From: Thermomicrobium sp. 4228-Ro
Lineage (GTDB): Bacteria; Chloroflexota; Chloroflexia; Thermomicrobiales; Thermomicrobiaceae
DNA: 64,000 nt
Assembly: GCF_026241205.1 (NCBI RefSeq)
Contig: NZ_JAPFQM010000001.1
Location: 1,426,001 to 1,490,000 of the forward strand
Direction of reading: 5' to 3'
In this document: positions 8,621 to 17,289 of the stretch, in pieces
How positions within the stretch are numbered: position 1 is the stretch's first letter
Layout: each line of letters starts with the position of its first letter
Notes under the pieces: model-generated
The model's database searches: none
What the model was told of the DNA's origin: nothing
The model's input: the letters and a program-made list of their open reading frames with translations, nothing else
Translations under genes and position numbers: made by a program

Positions 8621-9457
8621 ATGCGTGTCCTCATCACTGGTGGGCATGGGCAACTGGGACGCGCGCTCGTGCGCACCGCACCATCGGACAGCGAGGTGGT
8701 CGCGCTCGGCGCTAGCGACTGCGACGTCACTGACCCAGTGGCAGTGCGGGCAGTGCTGGCGCGCCTGGAGCCCGATGTCGTGTTCCACTGTGCAGCCTGG
8801 ACCGATGTCGATGGCTGCGAGCACCATCCCGAGCGGGCCTGGCGCGTCAACGCGCTCGGGACACAGCATGTCGCGGCAGCCTGCTTCGAGGCGGGGGCGA
8901 GGCTGGTCTACATCTCGACCAACTACGTCTTCGATGGCGAGCAGGACGAGCCCTACCACGAGTTCGCCCGTCCGCATCCATTGAGCGTCTATGGGGCCAG
9001 CAAGCTCGCCGGTGAAGAGGCAGTGCGGGCGCTTTGCCCGCAGCATGCGATCGTCCGGACAGCGATGCTGTACGACGCGACAGGGCGGAACTTTCTGACC
9101 ACCGTGCTCAGACTCGCGGCCGAGCAGCCGCGCTTGCGCATGGTGGCAGACCAGTACGGGAATCCGACCTTCGTCGACGACCTCGCTCGCGCGCTCTGGC
9201 AACTGGTGGAACGTTCGGCTGCTGGCACGTTTCACGTCGTCAACGCGGGAAACGCCTCCTGGTACGACTGGGCGCAGGCGATCGTGGAGACGCTCCAGCT
9301 GCCGGTCGCGGTGGAGCCGATTCCGGCGAGCGAGTACCGGCGTGCTGCCCGACCACCGCGCAACGGGACGCTGGTGAGCCTGGCTCTACCGACTCTCGGA
9401 ATCGAACTCCCGGACTGGCGGGACGCGCTCGCCCGCTGTCTGGCACGTCGCGATTGA
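8621..9457 (+). CDS. dTDP-4-dehydrorhamnose reductase (RmlD) family protein
   Basis: A 278-residue short-chain reductase of the RmlD/RfbD family, which makes dTDP-L-rhamnose from the 4-keto sugar using NAD(P)H. It shows the nucleotide loop GGHGQLG at residues 7-13, CAAWTDVDGCE, STNYVFDG, and the catalytic YGASK. The start follows a GGGAG ribosome site. No rmlA, B or C is nearby, so the exact substrate could be another deoxysugar. The 3' end overlaps the opposite-strand hydrolase by 72 bases. Confidence 0.85.
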   Translation: MRVLITGGHGQLGRALVRTAPSDSEVVALGASDCDVTDPVAVRAVLARLEPDVVFHCAAWTDVDGCEHHPERAWRVNALGTQHVAAACFEAGARLVYISTNYVFDGEQDEPYHEFARPHPLSVYGASKLAGEEAVRALCPQHAIVRTAMLYDATGRNFLTTVLRLAAEQPRLRMVADQYGNPTFVDDLARALWQLVERSAAGTFHVVNAGNASWYDWAQAIVETLQLPVAVEPIPASEYRRAARPPRNGTLVSLALPTLGIELPDWRDALARCLARRD

Positions 9458-11167
9458 AGCGGTGGTAAGCCGATGGGTGGTCGCTCGCTCCCGCGCTGGC
9501 AATGGGTGCCGCAGCGTCCAGGCGAGGGAAGCGACGTTGGCCACCAGGGTAAGGGTGAGCAGGCCGAGCACCAGCGGTAAGAGGTCGAGTATGAACGGCC
9601 GCCGTATCACGTGCGCCTGCAGGATGCCGCCGCGCGCGTCCTCGGCAACGATGGTCAGGGTATGTGGTCCATCAGACAACCCTTCGGCGACGGTGAGGCG
9701 TACCGGCGTCGGACCGCTCGCCTCGATCCGGCGTGGTGCAGCGTCGTCGACCTGCACGGTGAGGCGCGTGCCGGGCAGCAGGGTGAGGTCGAGGCGTGGA
9801 CCACCGAAGGGGAAACGGAGTCGTGCCATCGGCGCGGTCGGGACGAGGGCAGTGCCGTCCGGCGTGTCCTGGAGTGTCCAGTTGGCGTCCGTGGACCAGT
9901 ACCGGCTGCTCGCTGGGTAGATGCCGGTCCAGGCCCGGTCGAGTACTGGGCGCGCACGAGCGAGCCAGTCGTAGGCCGGGCGTGGGGTCAGGTCCCACTC
10001 GACGATAGCGAAGCCACGAGTCGGGTCGGCCCAATTGTCGGGATCGTCGGGTGGGAGCCACCAGCGGAAATACCAGACGCAGAGGACACCCATCCACGGC
10101 CACTCCCGCTGGGCGCGGAGATACCCTTCGTAGAGATAGCGAGCCTGTTCCGCGAGCGAGACCGGTCGACCCCATACGGAAGGCAGCCCCTGCCAATCGG
10201 GCGGGAAGGCGACCCAGTTGTACTCGGCGACCCAGAGCGGCTTGTCGCCGTCACCGTACCGCTCCATGATCTCGCGCGTCTGGATGACTCGGGAGAAGTT
10301 ATTGCGGGTGAAATCGACTCGCCGGTCAGCCGGTGGGTAGCCATAACCGTAAACCATCGCGCTGGCGATATCGAAGTACGGAGCCGCACCGGCCCGATAC
10401 ATCCCTTCGAGAAAGAGCAGGTCGCTCAAGTTCTCCGGCCCTGTCTGGTCGGTCGGCGCCAGTCCCGGCATGAGGACGAGCACGTTCGGGTCTGCTTCCT
10501 TGGCGGCACGGTAGGCCAGCGCGAGCAAGCGCGTGAAGGCGGCCGGATCGATCGGCTGGCAGCCCCATTCATTCCGTAAGTTCGGCTCGTTCCAGATCTG
10601 GACGTACTTGATCTGCCCGCGGTAGCGGGCGACGACAGTGGCAACGAAGCGTGCGTAGTCCTCGTACCGGGTCGGTGGGCCGTCCGGGCACTCGTCGAGA
10701 TGCGGTTGCCCCGCACGCGCCCAGCGGGGTGGCTTGTCCAGCCGGGCGATGATCTCGAGGCCGCGCTCGCGAGCGAGGCGGACGATCCGGTCGTACTTTT
10801 CCCACGTGCTCATGCCCCATTTGGCGTCCCAGAAGACGCCGGGCTCCGGCTCGATTTCATACCAGAAGAACGGCTGGCGGATGTAGGTGAACCCGGCAGC
10901 GGCGATCATGTCGAGCATCCGCTCGACCTTGGCCGGATCGGGCTCGGCCTGCAGGAAGGTATTGACGCCGAGCGGGTTGACGTCCGTGAGCGGAATCGGG
11001 TTGCCCTGCTCGCCCGTCTCGATACCGCGGGTGACCATCCGATGCGCGAGGACACTTGCCGGTATCGCGACGACGAGGCCGGCGATGACCAGCCCATGCA
11101 GGAGAACGAGCGCCCACTGGCGCCATGGCTGTGGCGATCGCTTCCATCGCTCCGACCAGCGTCGCAT
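9386..11167 (-). CDS. Membrane-anchored glycoside hydrolase, clan GH-A (GH39/GH5-like)
   Basis: A 593-residue protein with an N-terminal signal or anchor helix (about 17-41). The TIM-barrel catalytic domain (about 65-430) has acid/base Glu194 in IWNEPN and a likely nucleophile Glu315 in LWVAEYNW. A beta-rich domain follows (about 445-525), then a second hydrophobic helix (about 530-560). The two-Glu pattern is that of retaining clan A hydrolases; GH39 is the nearest family I recognise. The substrate is unknown, probably an extracellular polysaccharide or a cell-surface glycan. The last 24 codons overlap the end of the RmlD-like gene. Confidence 0.75.
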   Translation of the reverse strand: MRRWSERWKRSPQPWRQWALVLLHGLVIAGLVVAIPASVLAHRMVTRGIETGEQGNPIPLTDVNPLGVNTFLQAEPDPAKVERMLDMIAAAGFTYIRQPFFWYEIEPEPGVFWDAKWGMSTWEKYDRIVRLARERGLEIIARLDKPPRWARAGQPHLDECPDGPPTRYEDYARFVATVVARYRGQIKYVQIWNEPNLRNEWGCQPIDPAAFTRLLALAYRAAKEADPNVLVLMPGLAPTDQTGPENLSDLLFLEGMYRAGAAPYFDIASAMVYGYGYPPADRRVDFTRNNFSRVIQTREIMERYGDGDKPLWVAEYNWVAFPPDWQGLPSVWGRPVSLAEQARYLYEGYLRAQREWPWMGVLCVWYFRWWLPPDDPDNWADPTRGFAIVEWDLTPRPAYDWLARARPVLDRAWTGIYPASSRYWSTDANWTLQDTPDGTALVPTAPMARLRFPFGGPRLDLTLLPGTRLTVQVDDAAPRRIEASGPTPVRLTVAEGLSDGPHTLTIVAEDARGGILQAHVIRRPFILDLLPLVLGLLTLTLVANVASLAWTLRHPLPARERATTHRLTTASIATCQTAGERVPPVREFDSESR

Positions 11168-11275
11168 CGTCCCCTGCTCTCGACGCCGCCCAAGAGGATA
11201 CCGAGGGAACAGCGAGACACGGTATCGTTGATCGCGTCTCCTCGGTCACGTACGCTTGGCGGTGAGGAGATCGCG

Positions 11276-11992
11276 ATGCCCATCCGGCTCATCCTGTTCG
11301 ATCTCGACGATACCTTGTGCGACCATGCCCGGTCGTTCCGGTTACGCGTCGAACGGGCGATCAGAGCTATCCCGCCGGAGTACGTGCAACTTCCGGTCGA
11401 GACGATCGTCGAGTTCGCACTGAGCCAGCCGAGTCACACCTGGGAAGCGGTTCGAGTAGCGTTGGAACGTGCCGGCGTGAGGGAGCAAGCGCTGCTCGAG
11501 CGCGCGCTCGCTGCCTACTCGAGCGACCGGTACTACGGGTTAGAACTGTTTCCCGATAGTGTACCGGTCGTGTGGGCTCTGCAGCAGCGGGTATTGACTG
11601 GCCTGGTGACGAACGGCCCGAGCGAGATCCAGCGAGCGAAGCTGGAACGGCTCGGCATCGCGCGGTTGTTCCCGATCGTCATCGTTTCCGAGGAAGTCGG
11701 TGTCGCCAAGCCGGAGGCGACGATCTTCCACCTGGCCCTCGCCCGAGCCGGTATGCGGCCAGAGGAGACGCTCTTCATCGGTGACCATCCGGTCAACGAT
11801 GTCGCGGGAGCAGCGCGGGCTGGTCTGGTCAGCGTGTGGTGCAATCGCTCCGGTCGGGAATGGAACGGAGAACTGCCGCCGGCCGTCACGGTTCGCTCGC
11901 TCTGGGAACTCTATCGGCTCGTCGAGGCGTGGGCGAGCGGGAGCATGCCGGAACCGCAACCCTGGAGAGCGACCGTGCGCGGTACCGACTGA
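11276..11992 (+). CDS. HAD-superfamily hydrolase
   Basis: A 238-residue phosphatase-type HAD protein. Motif I is FDLDDTLCD (residues 8-16), with the nucleophile and general acid Asp. Motif II is GLVTNGPSEIQ, the motif III lysine is in VAKPEATIF, and motif IV is GDHPVNDVAGA. The helical cap between motifs I and II is of the subclass I (YjjG/haloacid dehalogenase) kind. The substrate cannot be told; small phosphate esters are usual. It starts at an ATG after GAGGAG and is the first gene of a plus-strand run leading into ispH 90 bases later. Confidence 0.85.
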   Translation: MPIRLILFDLDDTLCDHARSFRLRVERAIRAIPPEYVQLPVETIVEFALSQPSHTWEAVRVALERAGVREQALLERALAAYSSDRYYGLELFPDSVPVVWALQQRVLTGLVTNGPSEIQRAKLERLGIARLFPIVIVSEEVGVAKPEATIFHLALARAGMRPEETLFIGDHPVNDVAGAARAGLVSVWCNRSGREWNGELPPAVTVRSLWELYRLVEAWASGSMPEPQPWRATVRGTD

Positions 11993-12082
11993 GGCTCGGG
12001 GAGTACAGCGACGCAGTCGGTTCGGCCTCTCGAGAGGGTATACTCGGGCTCGGCGGTGGAGCCGGGCGCGAGGAGGCGAGCG

Positions 12083-13045
12083 ATGGCCGTTGCGGCGACG
12101 GAGAAGCGGATCGTCTTGGCCGACGTGATGGGCTACTGCTGGGGAGTGCGCCGGGCGCTCGAGATCATCCAGCAGGCAGCCCGACAAGGCCCGGTTGCGA
12201 CCGTCGGTGACGTTATTCACAATCCGCAAGTGGTCGAACGTTTGCGCATTCAGGGGATCGAGCCGGTCGGTTCGGTGCAGGAAGCTCGCGAGCGTGGGTT
12301 CCGCCGCGTCGCGATCACTGCGCACGGGGCTGGCCCGCAACGCGCGCAGGAGGCCCAGGAGGCCGGGCTGGAACTCATCGATACGACCTGCCCGCTCGTG
12401 ACGAAGGTTCAGCGGTTGGCTGAAAAACTGGTGCGCCAGGGGTACTTCCTCGTCGTGTACGGCGATGCCAACCATCCTGAAGTCCGAGGTGTGCTCGGTT
12501 GGGCGGGTACGAGTCGGGCTGTCGCAGCGAAACATCTCGAAGACCTTCCCTGGAACGGGCCGCGCGGTCTGCCCGGCGTGACGGCACCGCCTCGCAAGGT
12601 TGCGGTGGTGAGCCAGACGACCAAGCAGACGGATGAGTTCCTCGCGTTCGCGCTGGGTCTCGCCAATTGGGTCGCTCGGCACGGTGGCGAGATCCGCATC
12701 GTGAACACGATCTGCCAACCGACGTGGGAGCGGCAAGAAGCACTGCGCGCCTTGGCTCGGGAAGTCGATGTGCTCTTCGCGGTCGGTGGGCGGAAGAGTT
12801 CCAATACGGCCCGGCTGGCCGAAGTCGGACGGGCGTGTGGCGTGCCGAGCTACCACATCGAGCGACCCGAGGAGATCGATCCAACTTGGCTGGAGGGGAA
12901 GCGCGTCGTCGGCGTGACGGCCGGCGCTTCCACCCCCGATGAGGTCGTCCTGTCGGTTGTCGATCGCTTGGCCGAACTCGGCTTCCAGCGGCCGGATCGG
13001 TTGTGGCGCTACGAGGCACCGGACCTCGACGATTTCGCTGAATGA
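12083..13045 (+). CDS. ispH: 4-hydroxy-3-methylbut-2-enyl diphosphate reductase
   Basis: A 320-residue LytB/IspH, the last enzyme of the MEP isoprenoid pathway, which makes IPP and DMAPP with an iron-sulfur cluster. The three cluster cysteines are visible: Cys19 in GYCWGVRRA, Cys103 in DTTCPLV, and Cys211 in NTICQPTWERQ. The substrate-binding element GGRKSSNTARL is also present. The start at 12083 is supported by GAGGAGG eight bases upstream. The stop overlaps the next start by four bases (ATGA). A TATACT at 12039-12044 may be a -10 box. Confidence 0.95.
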   Translation: MAVAATEKRIVLADVMGYCWGVRRALEIIQQAARQGPVATVGDVIHNPQVVERLRIQGIEPVGSVQEARERGFRRVAITAHGAGPQRAQEAQEAGLELIDTTCPLVTKVQRLAEKLVRQGYFLVVYGDANHPEVRGVLGWAGTSRAVAAKHLEDLPWNGPRGLPGVTAPPRKVAVVSQTTKQTDEFLAFALGLANWVARHGGEIRIVNTICQPTWERQEALRALAREVDVLFAVGGRKSSNTARLAEVGRACGVPSYHIERPEEIDPTWLEGKRVVGVTAGASTPDEVVLSVVDRLAELGFQRPDRLWRYEAPDLDDFAE

Positions 13046-13704
13046 GCGTCCAGTACGAGGAACCGATGCGACGCAGGCATTCGCTTCCGGGACTGGTGGC
13101 TGTGCTCGGTGCGCTCGCGGCGTATGCCGGGCTGGCAATATGGGTTCGCCGCCACCCCGAGTCACCCTGCGAACTTGTGGTCACGCGTCGCCTCCAGGAG
13201 AGCACGCCGCCAGCAGTCGGTCGCTTCCTCGAGTGGATCAGCTGGCTCGGGTTCCCGCCTCAGAGCGTCCTCGTCCCGAGCGCGATCATCGCGGGATTCT
13301 GGTTGCGCGGCGATCGGCGAACTGCGACGCAACTGTTTTTCGCTTGGACAGCGAGTACCGTCAGTTTCGTGACCAAGCGGTTGGTCCGGCGACCGCGTCC
13401 GAACCATCCGGACGTCCGGGTTCCGATCGCACAACCGCGTGACGCGAGCTATCCGAGTGGGCATGTGGTGACGTATACCGCGTTCTGGCTCGCAGCCCTG
13501 GTCGCGCTCGCTGAGCGGGCACGCTGGCTCTGGCTCCGGGTGGTGCTGGTCGCCTCGGCAGTGGTACTGGTCGGAACGGTGGGGCTTTCGCGGATCTATC
13601 TCGGTCACCACTGGCTCACCGACGTGCTCGGGGGGTATTTGCTGGGAGGGAGCTGGTACGGCCTGGTGCGCTTTCTCGGCGGTGGGGATGGACAGAAGGA
13701 ATGA
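13042..13704 (+). CDS. PAP2-family membrane phosphatase
   Basis: A 220-residue protein with about five membrane helices and all three motifs of the type 2 phosphatidic acid phosphatase family: KRLVRRPRP (112-120), PSGH (138-141), and SRIYLGHHWLTD (183-194, His190 as nucleophile). Such enzymes remove phosphate from lipid phosphates, including undecaprenyl pyrophosphate (as in PgpB/BcrC). Its coupling to ispH by an ATGA overlap makes an isoprenoid-phosphate substrate attractive, but this is inference. Confidence 0.88.
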   Translation: MSVQYEEPMRRRHSLPGLVAVLGALAAYAGLAIWVRRHPESPCELVVTRRLQESTPPAVGRFLEWISWLGFPPQSVLVPSAIIAGFWLRGDRRTATQLFFAWTASTVSFVTKRLVRRPRPNHPDVRVPIAQPRDASYPSGHVVTYTAFWLAALVALAERARWLWLRVVLVASAVVLVGTVGLSRIYLGHHWLTDVLGGYLLGGSWYGLVRFLGGGDGQKE

Positions 13705-14522
13705 AGACAGCGACACTGCCCAACTTCACGGTCATCGCGCACCGCGGAGGGAGCGTCGCGCGCGGCCAGAACTCGGCCGCTGGCTTCCTGGCAGCGGTGG
13801 CAGCTGGCGTCCCAGCGCTGGAATGCGATGTGCGCCTCACTGGTGATGGCGAACTCGTCTTGCTCCACGACAGCGTCGTTCCTCTGCCGGATGGTGGACG
13901 GCTAGTCGTGCGGCACGCGAGTCTGCCCGCGCTTCGTGTTGCCGAGCCGAACCTCTTGACACTCGAAGAGTTTCTCGAGGAATTCGGTCATCGCGCGCTC
14001 GTCAACCTGGACCTCAAGGGCAGCGGGTACGAGCGACACCTGGCGCGCGTGGTCGAACGGTGGGGGCATCCCGAACGCGTGTATATCACGAGTCAGCACG
14101 CGGCGAGCCTGCGCCGGCTCGCGAAATTGCTGCCGACGGCGTACCGGGGGCTTTCGCACGGCCATGCCTTCACGCGCGTGCCACGGCGCGTTGCTGGACG
14201 CAGCGCGTTCCCCATGCGCTCCCTCATGGCGTTCCAGCTCGCCGTCACGCTTCGCTTGGCGCGCGCCCAGTTAGTCGCCTTGCACTACCGTGTCGTCACA
14301 CCGTGGCTCGCTCGTTGGCTCCAGCTACAGGGATGGCTGCTGACTAGCTGGACCGTCAACGATCCGCGCGAGGCAATTCGGCTCGTGCGAACCGGTGTTC
14401 GTGCGGTCACGAGCGACGTACCGGTGCACTTGCTGCACGCGCTCACGGCTCGACAGTTGCGTCCTGTTTCGTCCTGGACCTGGGACGAGATCTTCCGTCA
14501 GGGCGTGCCGGCAGTGGGCTGA
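13701..14522 (+). CDS. Glycerophosphodiester phosphodiesterase family protein
   Basis: A 273-residue TIM-barrel GDPD, which hydrolyses glycerophosphodiesters to glycerol-3-phosphate and an alcohol. Conserved elements are AHRGG (His14, Arg15), ALECDVRLT (Glu41, Asp43), LLHDS (His56), LDLKG, and a late SWTVND. It has no signal peptide, so it is probably cytosolic like UgpQ. Its start overlaps the PAP2 stop (ATGA), giving a lipid-turnover pair. The end overlaps the opposite GAF gene by 25 bases. Confidence 0.9.
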   Translation: MKTATLPNFTVIAHRGGSVARGQNSAAGFLAAVAAGVPALECDVRLTGDGELVLLHDSVVPLPDGGRLVVRHASLPALRVAEPNLLTLEEFLEEFGHRALVNLDLKGSGYERHLARVVERWGHPERVYITSQHAASLRRLAKLLPTAYRGLSHGHAFTRVPRRVAGRSAFPMRSLMAFQLAVTLRLARAQLVALHYRVVTPWLARWLQLQGWLLTSWTVNDPREAIRLVRTGVRAVTSDVPVHLLHALTARQLRPVSSWTWDEIFRQGVPAVG

Positions 14523-14992
14523 GGGAACCGCTCAGCGAGTTGTGCTGCGAGCCATTCCAAGAGTTCCCGATCGTCCTGGTCGAAGGCGGCGAGACGGTCG
14601 CTGTCGATGTCGATCTCGCCGAGCACTCGTCGATCGCGCAGGATCGGGACGACGATCTCGGAACGGGTCGAGAGAAAGCACTGGAGATACCGCGGGTCCT
14701 CGCGGACGTCGGGAACGATGATCGTCTGCCCCTCGCGTGCGGCTGCACCACAGATTCCTTGCCCGATCGGGATGCGCACGTGTTCGGTAGCTGCTGGCCC
14801 CCGCCAGGCAGCCAGGACGAGCTCGTCTCCATCAACGAGATAGATCCCGACCCAGTCATACCACGGGACAGAACGCTCCAGAATGTGGCAGACGTCCTCG
14901 AGCAATTCCGGCCCGGCGGTGGATTGGGCGAGACGCTCGCGCAGTTGGTTCCGTGCCTCTTCGAGCACGACCCGGCGTTCTGCTCGCTGCAT
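14498..14992 (-). CDS. GAF-domain protein, related to free methionine-(R)-sulfoxide reductase
   Basis: A single-GAF protein of 164 residues. It has WYDWVGIYL, the ligand loop GQGICGAAA, IIVPDV, and SEIVVPI followed by LGEIDIDS, the pattern of fRMsr (MsrC, YebR-like). The enzyme uses a catalytic Cys 24 residues after a resolving Cys. Cys81 and Cys105 have exactly that spacing, while the third, earlier Cys is His71 here. It may reduce free Met-R-sulfoxide with two cysteines, or be a binding-only relative. It stands alone on the minus strand, 63 bases below the CAP-domain gene. Confidence 0.7.
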   Translation of the reverse strand: MQRAERRVVLEEARNQLRERLAQSTAGPELLEDVCHILERSVPWYDWVGIYLVDGDELVLAAWRGPAATEHVRIPIGQGICGAAAREGQTIIVPDVREDPRYLQCFLSTRSEIVVPILRDRRVLGEIDIDSDRLAAFDQDDRELLEWLAAQLAERFPQPTAGTP

Positions 14993-15055
14993 CGACTGAA
15001 CTCCTCTCGTGCCAAGCAGCAGTCGCTCGACCCTATCGCTCGCGCGATCACGGTA

Positions 15056-16771
15056 TCAAGGGGCAGCCGGTGGCGCTTCCCCGTACCGCCACTCGTAATA
15101 CTGCCGGCCGACGTTCCCCATCTCCACTTGCCAGCCAACCGGATTGTCCGGCGTGTAGGTGAGAACCCGGCGTTCGAACGCTTGGACGAGTACCCAGCGA
15201 GGCTGCCCGCTGACCCGAACCAGGATCCAGTACGGCTCGGCGATCGGCCTGCCGACGACGAAGAGCGAATTCCACGGTCGTGTGGCCAGCCATTCCGTGA
15301 ACGGGCGGGCACTGTTGTGGCCGGTCACCGGATCGTAGCCCGCGTACTCCACACCTGGTCGTTCTCGTGCGGGATCGACGACCACCGTGCCATCCTGCCG
15401 CAGCACCTCACGAATCGCTTCACCGGTCCGGTCGGACCGCGCGACTCCGGTGACGAGGGCGCTGTGGGGGCGCAGGCTGGCGTAGGTCGGGGCGTCGGGA
15501 TTGGACGGCGCCGGGTCACCGGCGAGCGGGACCTCGGCGGGAGCACGGTCGACGAACCGATGGTCGCCGACTTGGACTTGACCGAGTAGCATCTCGCGGG
15601 CGAGTAGGCCACTGGTGACGAACCATTCCGATGACGCGTCGGCGCGTGGATCGTTCACCTCGAGGCGCGCCTTGTCGAGGTAGACGACCTGGCGACGCCC
15701 GCCAGGCGAGTCAGCGTACGGTTCCCACCGCACGGCCCAGGCGTCGGGGCCGAAGGTCCAGCTTCCCGATCGACCAGCCGCGACCGGGCCGTCGATCGTT
15801 TGCCAGAGATCCTGCACCTTGGGAGGCGCCTGGCTCAGGCCAGGCGGAATCGGGACGCTTGGTGCTGAGAACCGAAGTTCTTCGTCGGCCGATCGGGCGG
15901 TGCGGAAGCTTCCCGTGATCTGAAAGGGGCGGCTGTCGATCGTTCCCTCGATGACGTAGCGATAGGTGACACCAGCGTCGAGCGGCTCGGTCGCGGCCAG
16001 GAGAGCGGTTCGCTGGCTGAGCCAGCCGCTACCGGTCGCGAAGTGCACGGGGATCTCCCGATTTTCCTCGAAAAGGGAGCCGCGGGTGAACGCCACCGTG
16101 CCGGGGCCGAAGTATTTGGCGGTCACGGGATACCCGAGCGGATACTGCGCTCGGGGGAAGGGGTTCGGTGCTTCACCCCAGAAATGCGTTCCAACCCCGC
16201 TGGTACCGTCCGGTGGCCAGACGACCCAGTCCGGATCGCCTTGTTCAGTCCAGTCGTTGAGTGTCCCGACCATGAGCACTTCGATCCGCACACCGTTCCG
16301 GTTCACGGCTCCAAAGCCGATGTGCTGGTAGCGCGGATCGATGAGCGGGAGACGGTGATTGACCGTGGCCATGAAGACTTCGACGGACAGGAGAAGCGAG
16401 CCAGTGAACCCGATGTTCTCGTTGACTGAGCCGATGTAGCCCTGGGCGCGTGCCCGGTCGATCATCGTCTCACCAGTAAAACCAGGCTTACCCGGCTCCT
16501 CACGATGCAGACCCAGGCCGGCCAAAGAGGGATCGCCGAAATTCAGCTGGTAGTACTCGGCATGCGCTTGGGCTGCTGCGTCCAATGCCGGGTGACGGCT
16601 CAGCGGTGGGATGCCGAGAGCTGCACGCCATTCGTTGATCCGGTTCAACGCGAGTGTCGCCTCGTCGGTCGCTGCTGCCACCGGCTGCGCGGCGAGCAAT
16701 GGTACAAGCGCGGTGACCAGACTCCAGAGTGCCAGGAATGTAACCATTCGATTTTGCGCCCTCGACCGCAC
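15056..16771 (-). CDS. Secreted CAP (SCP/PR-1)-domain protein
   Basis: A 571-residue exported protein. A signal peptide covers residues 1 to about 34, ending near QPVAAA. The CAP domain (about 38-195) shows ALNRINEWRAALGIPPL, AAQAHAEYY, SVNENIGF and HRLPLIDPRYQHIGFG, with the His and Glu residues of the family. The region after about 330 is beta-rich. Its last 80 residues (WVLVQAFERRVLTYTP, GNVGRQYYEWRYGE) belong to a repeat typical of Chloroflexota exoproteins, related to the repeats of the L,D-transpeptidase at 53128. The role is unknown; surface or matrix function is likely. Confidence 0.8.
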   Translation of the reverse strand: MRSRAQNRMVTFLALWSLVTALVPLLAAQPVAAATDEATLALNRINEWRAALGIPPLSRHPALDAAAQAHAEYYQLNFGDPSLAGLGLHREEPGKPGFTGETMIDRARAQGYIGSVNENIGFTGSLLLSVEVFMATVNHRLPLIDPRYQHIGFGAVNRNGVRIEVLMVGTLNDWTEQGDPDWVVWPPDGTSGVGTHFWGEAPNPFPRAQYPLGYPVTAKYFGPGTVAFTRGSLFEENREIPVHFATGSGWLSQRTALLAATEPLDAGVTYRYVIEGTIDSRPFQITGSFRTARSADEELRFSAPSVPIPPGLSQAPPKVQDLWQTIDGPVAAGRSGSWTFGPDAWAVRWEPYADSPGGRRQVVYLDKARLEVNDPRADASSEWFVTSGLLAREMLLGQVQVGDHRFVDRAPAEVPLAGDPAPSNPDAPTYASLRPHSALVTGVARSDRTGEAIREVLRQDGTVVVDPARERPGVEYAGYDPVTGHNSARPFTEWLATRPWNSLFVVGRPIAEPYWILVRVSGQPRWVLVQAFERRVLTYTPDNPVGWQVEMGNVGRQYYEWRYGEAPPAAP

Positions 16772-16875
16772 CCCGAGCTCCCTTCCCGATCAGCCAGCGT
16801 TCGGCTCCTATACTACAGAAGCAGGAGAGAGATGCCGTCACCCTTCGGTCCTCGTTCGAATGACAGGGGAGAAGC

Positions 16876-17289
16876 GTGGCGCTGGATACGCGCGACATCC
16901 GGGTCGGGATGGACGTCTATACGGCCGACGGTGTGTACGTGGGTACTGTCCGGAAGGTCTCTTTCGGTCCCGCGCCGCAGCGGGGCGAGCCAGCGGTGGC
17001 AGTTCGCGAGGTGAGTGTCGTGCCAGGAGAACTCTTGGGTCCGCAGCCAACCGCGCCGCTCGGCAACCCAGGACCGGAGACGCAGGGAGCACGGAATGCT
17101 TTCGCGACGGTGCGCGACGATGCGCTTCCCCTGGGGGCGGGGCGATTTGCCGTCGGTACGCTGCCGATTCCGCTTTGCTGGCGCTGGTTCACGTGCGATG
17201 CGGTCTTGGTCGTCTCGTTCGAGCGCGTGGTACTGAAACGAACGGCAGCCGAACTCGGTCTGTACCCGCGCCGTCGCCCTGCTCACTGA
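16876..17289 (+). CDS. PRC-barrel/DUF2171-like small protein
   Basis: A 137-residue protein whose first part (IRVGMDVYTADGVYVGTVRKV) fits a PRC-barrel or DUF2171 start: a short beta-strand, a Gly turn, and a second strand. The middle is Pro/Gly-rich and the end holds LVVSFERVVLKR. The start is GTG 16876 behind AGGGGAG. Such proteins bind partners or RNA and are otherwise undefined. It is divergent from the CAP gene and overlaps the end of the PucR-type gene by 7 bases. A TATACT at 16809-16814 could serve as -10. Confidence 0.5.
   Translation: MALDTRDIRVGMDVYTADGVYVGTVRKVSFGPAPQRGEPAVAVREVSVVPGELLGPQPTAPLGNPGPETQGARNAFATVRDDALPLGAGRFAVGTLPIPLCWRWFTCDAVLVVSFERVVLKRTAAELGLYPRRRPAH

Noticed and set aside
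14540-15589. A 349-residue plus-strand frame
   Set aside because: It covers the GAF gene and part of the CAP gene on the opposite strand, which have clear domain motifs. It has none itself.
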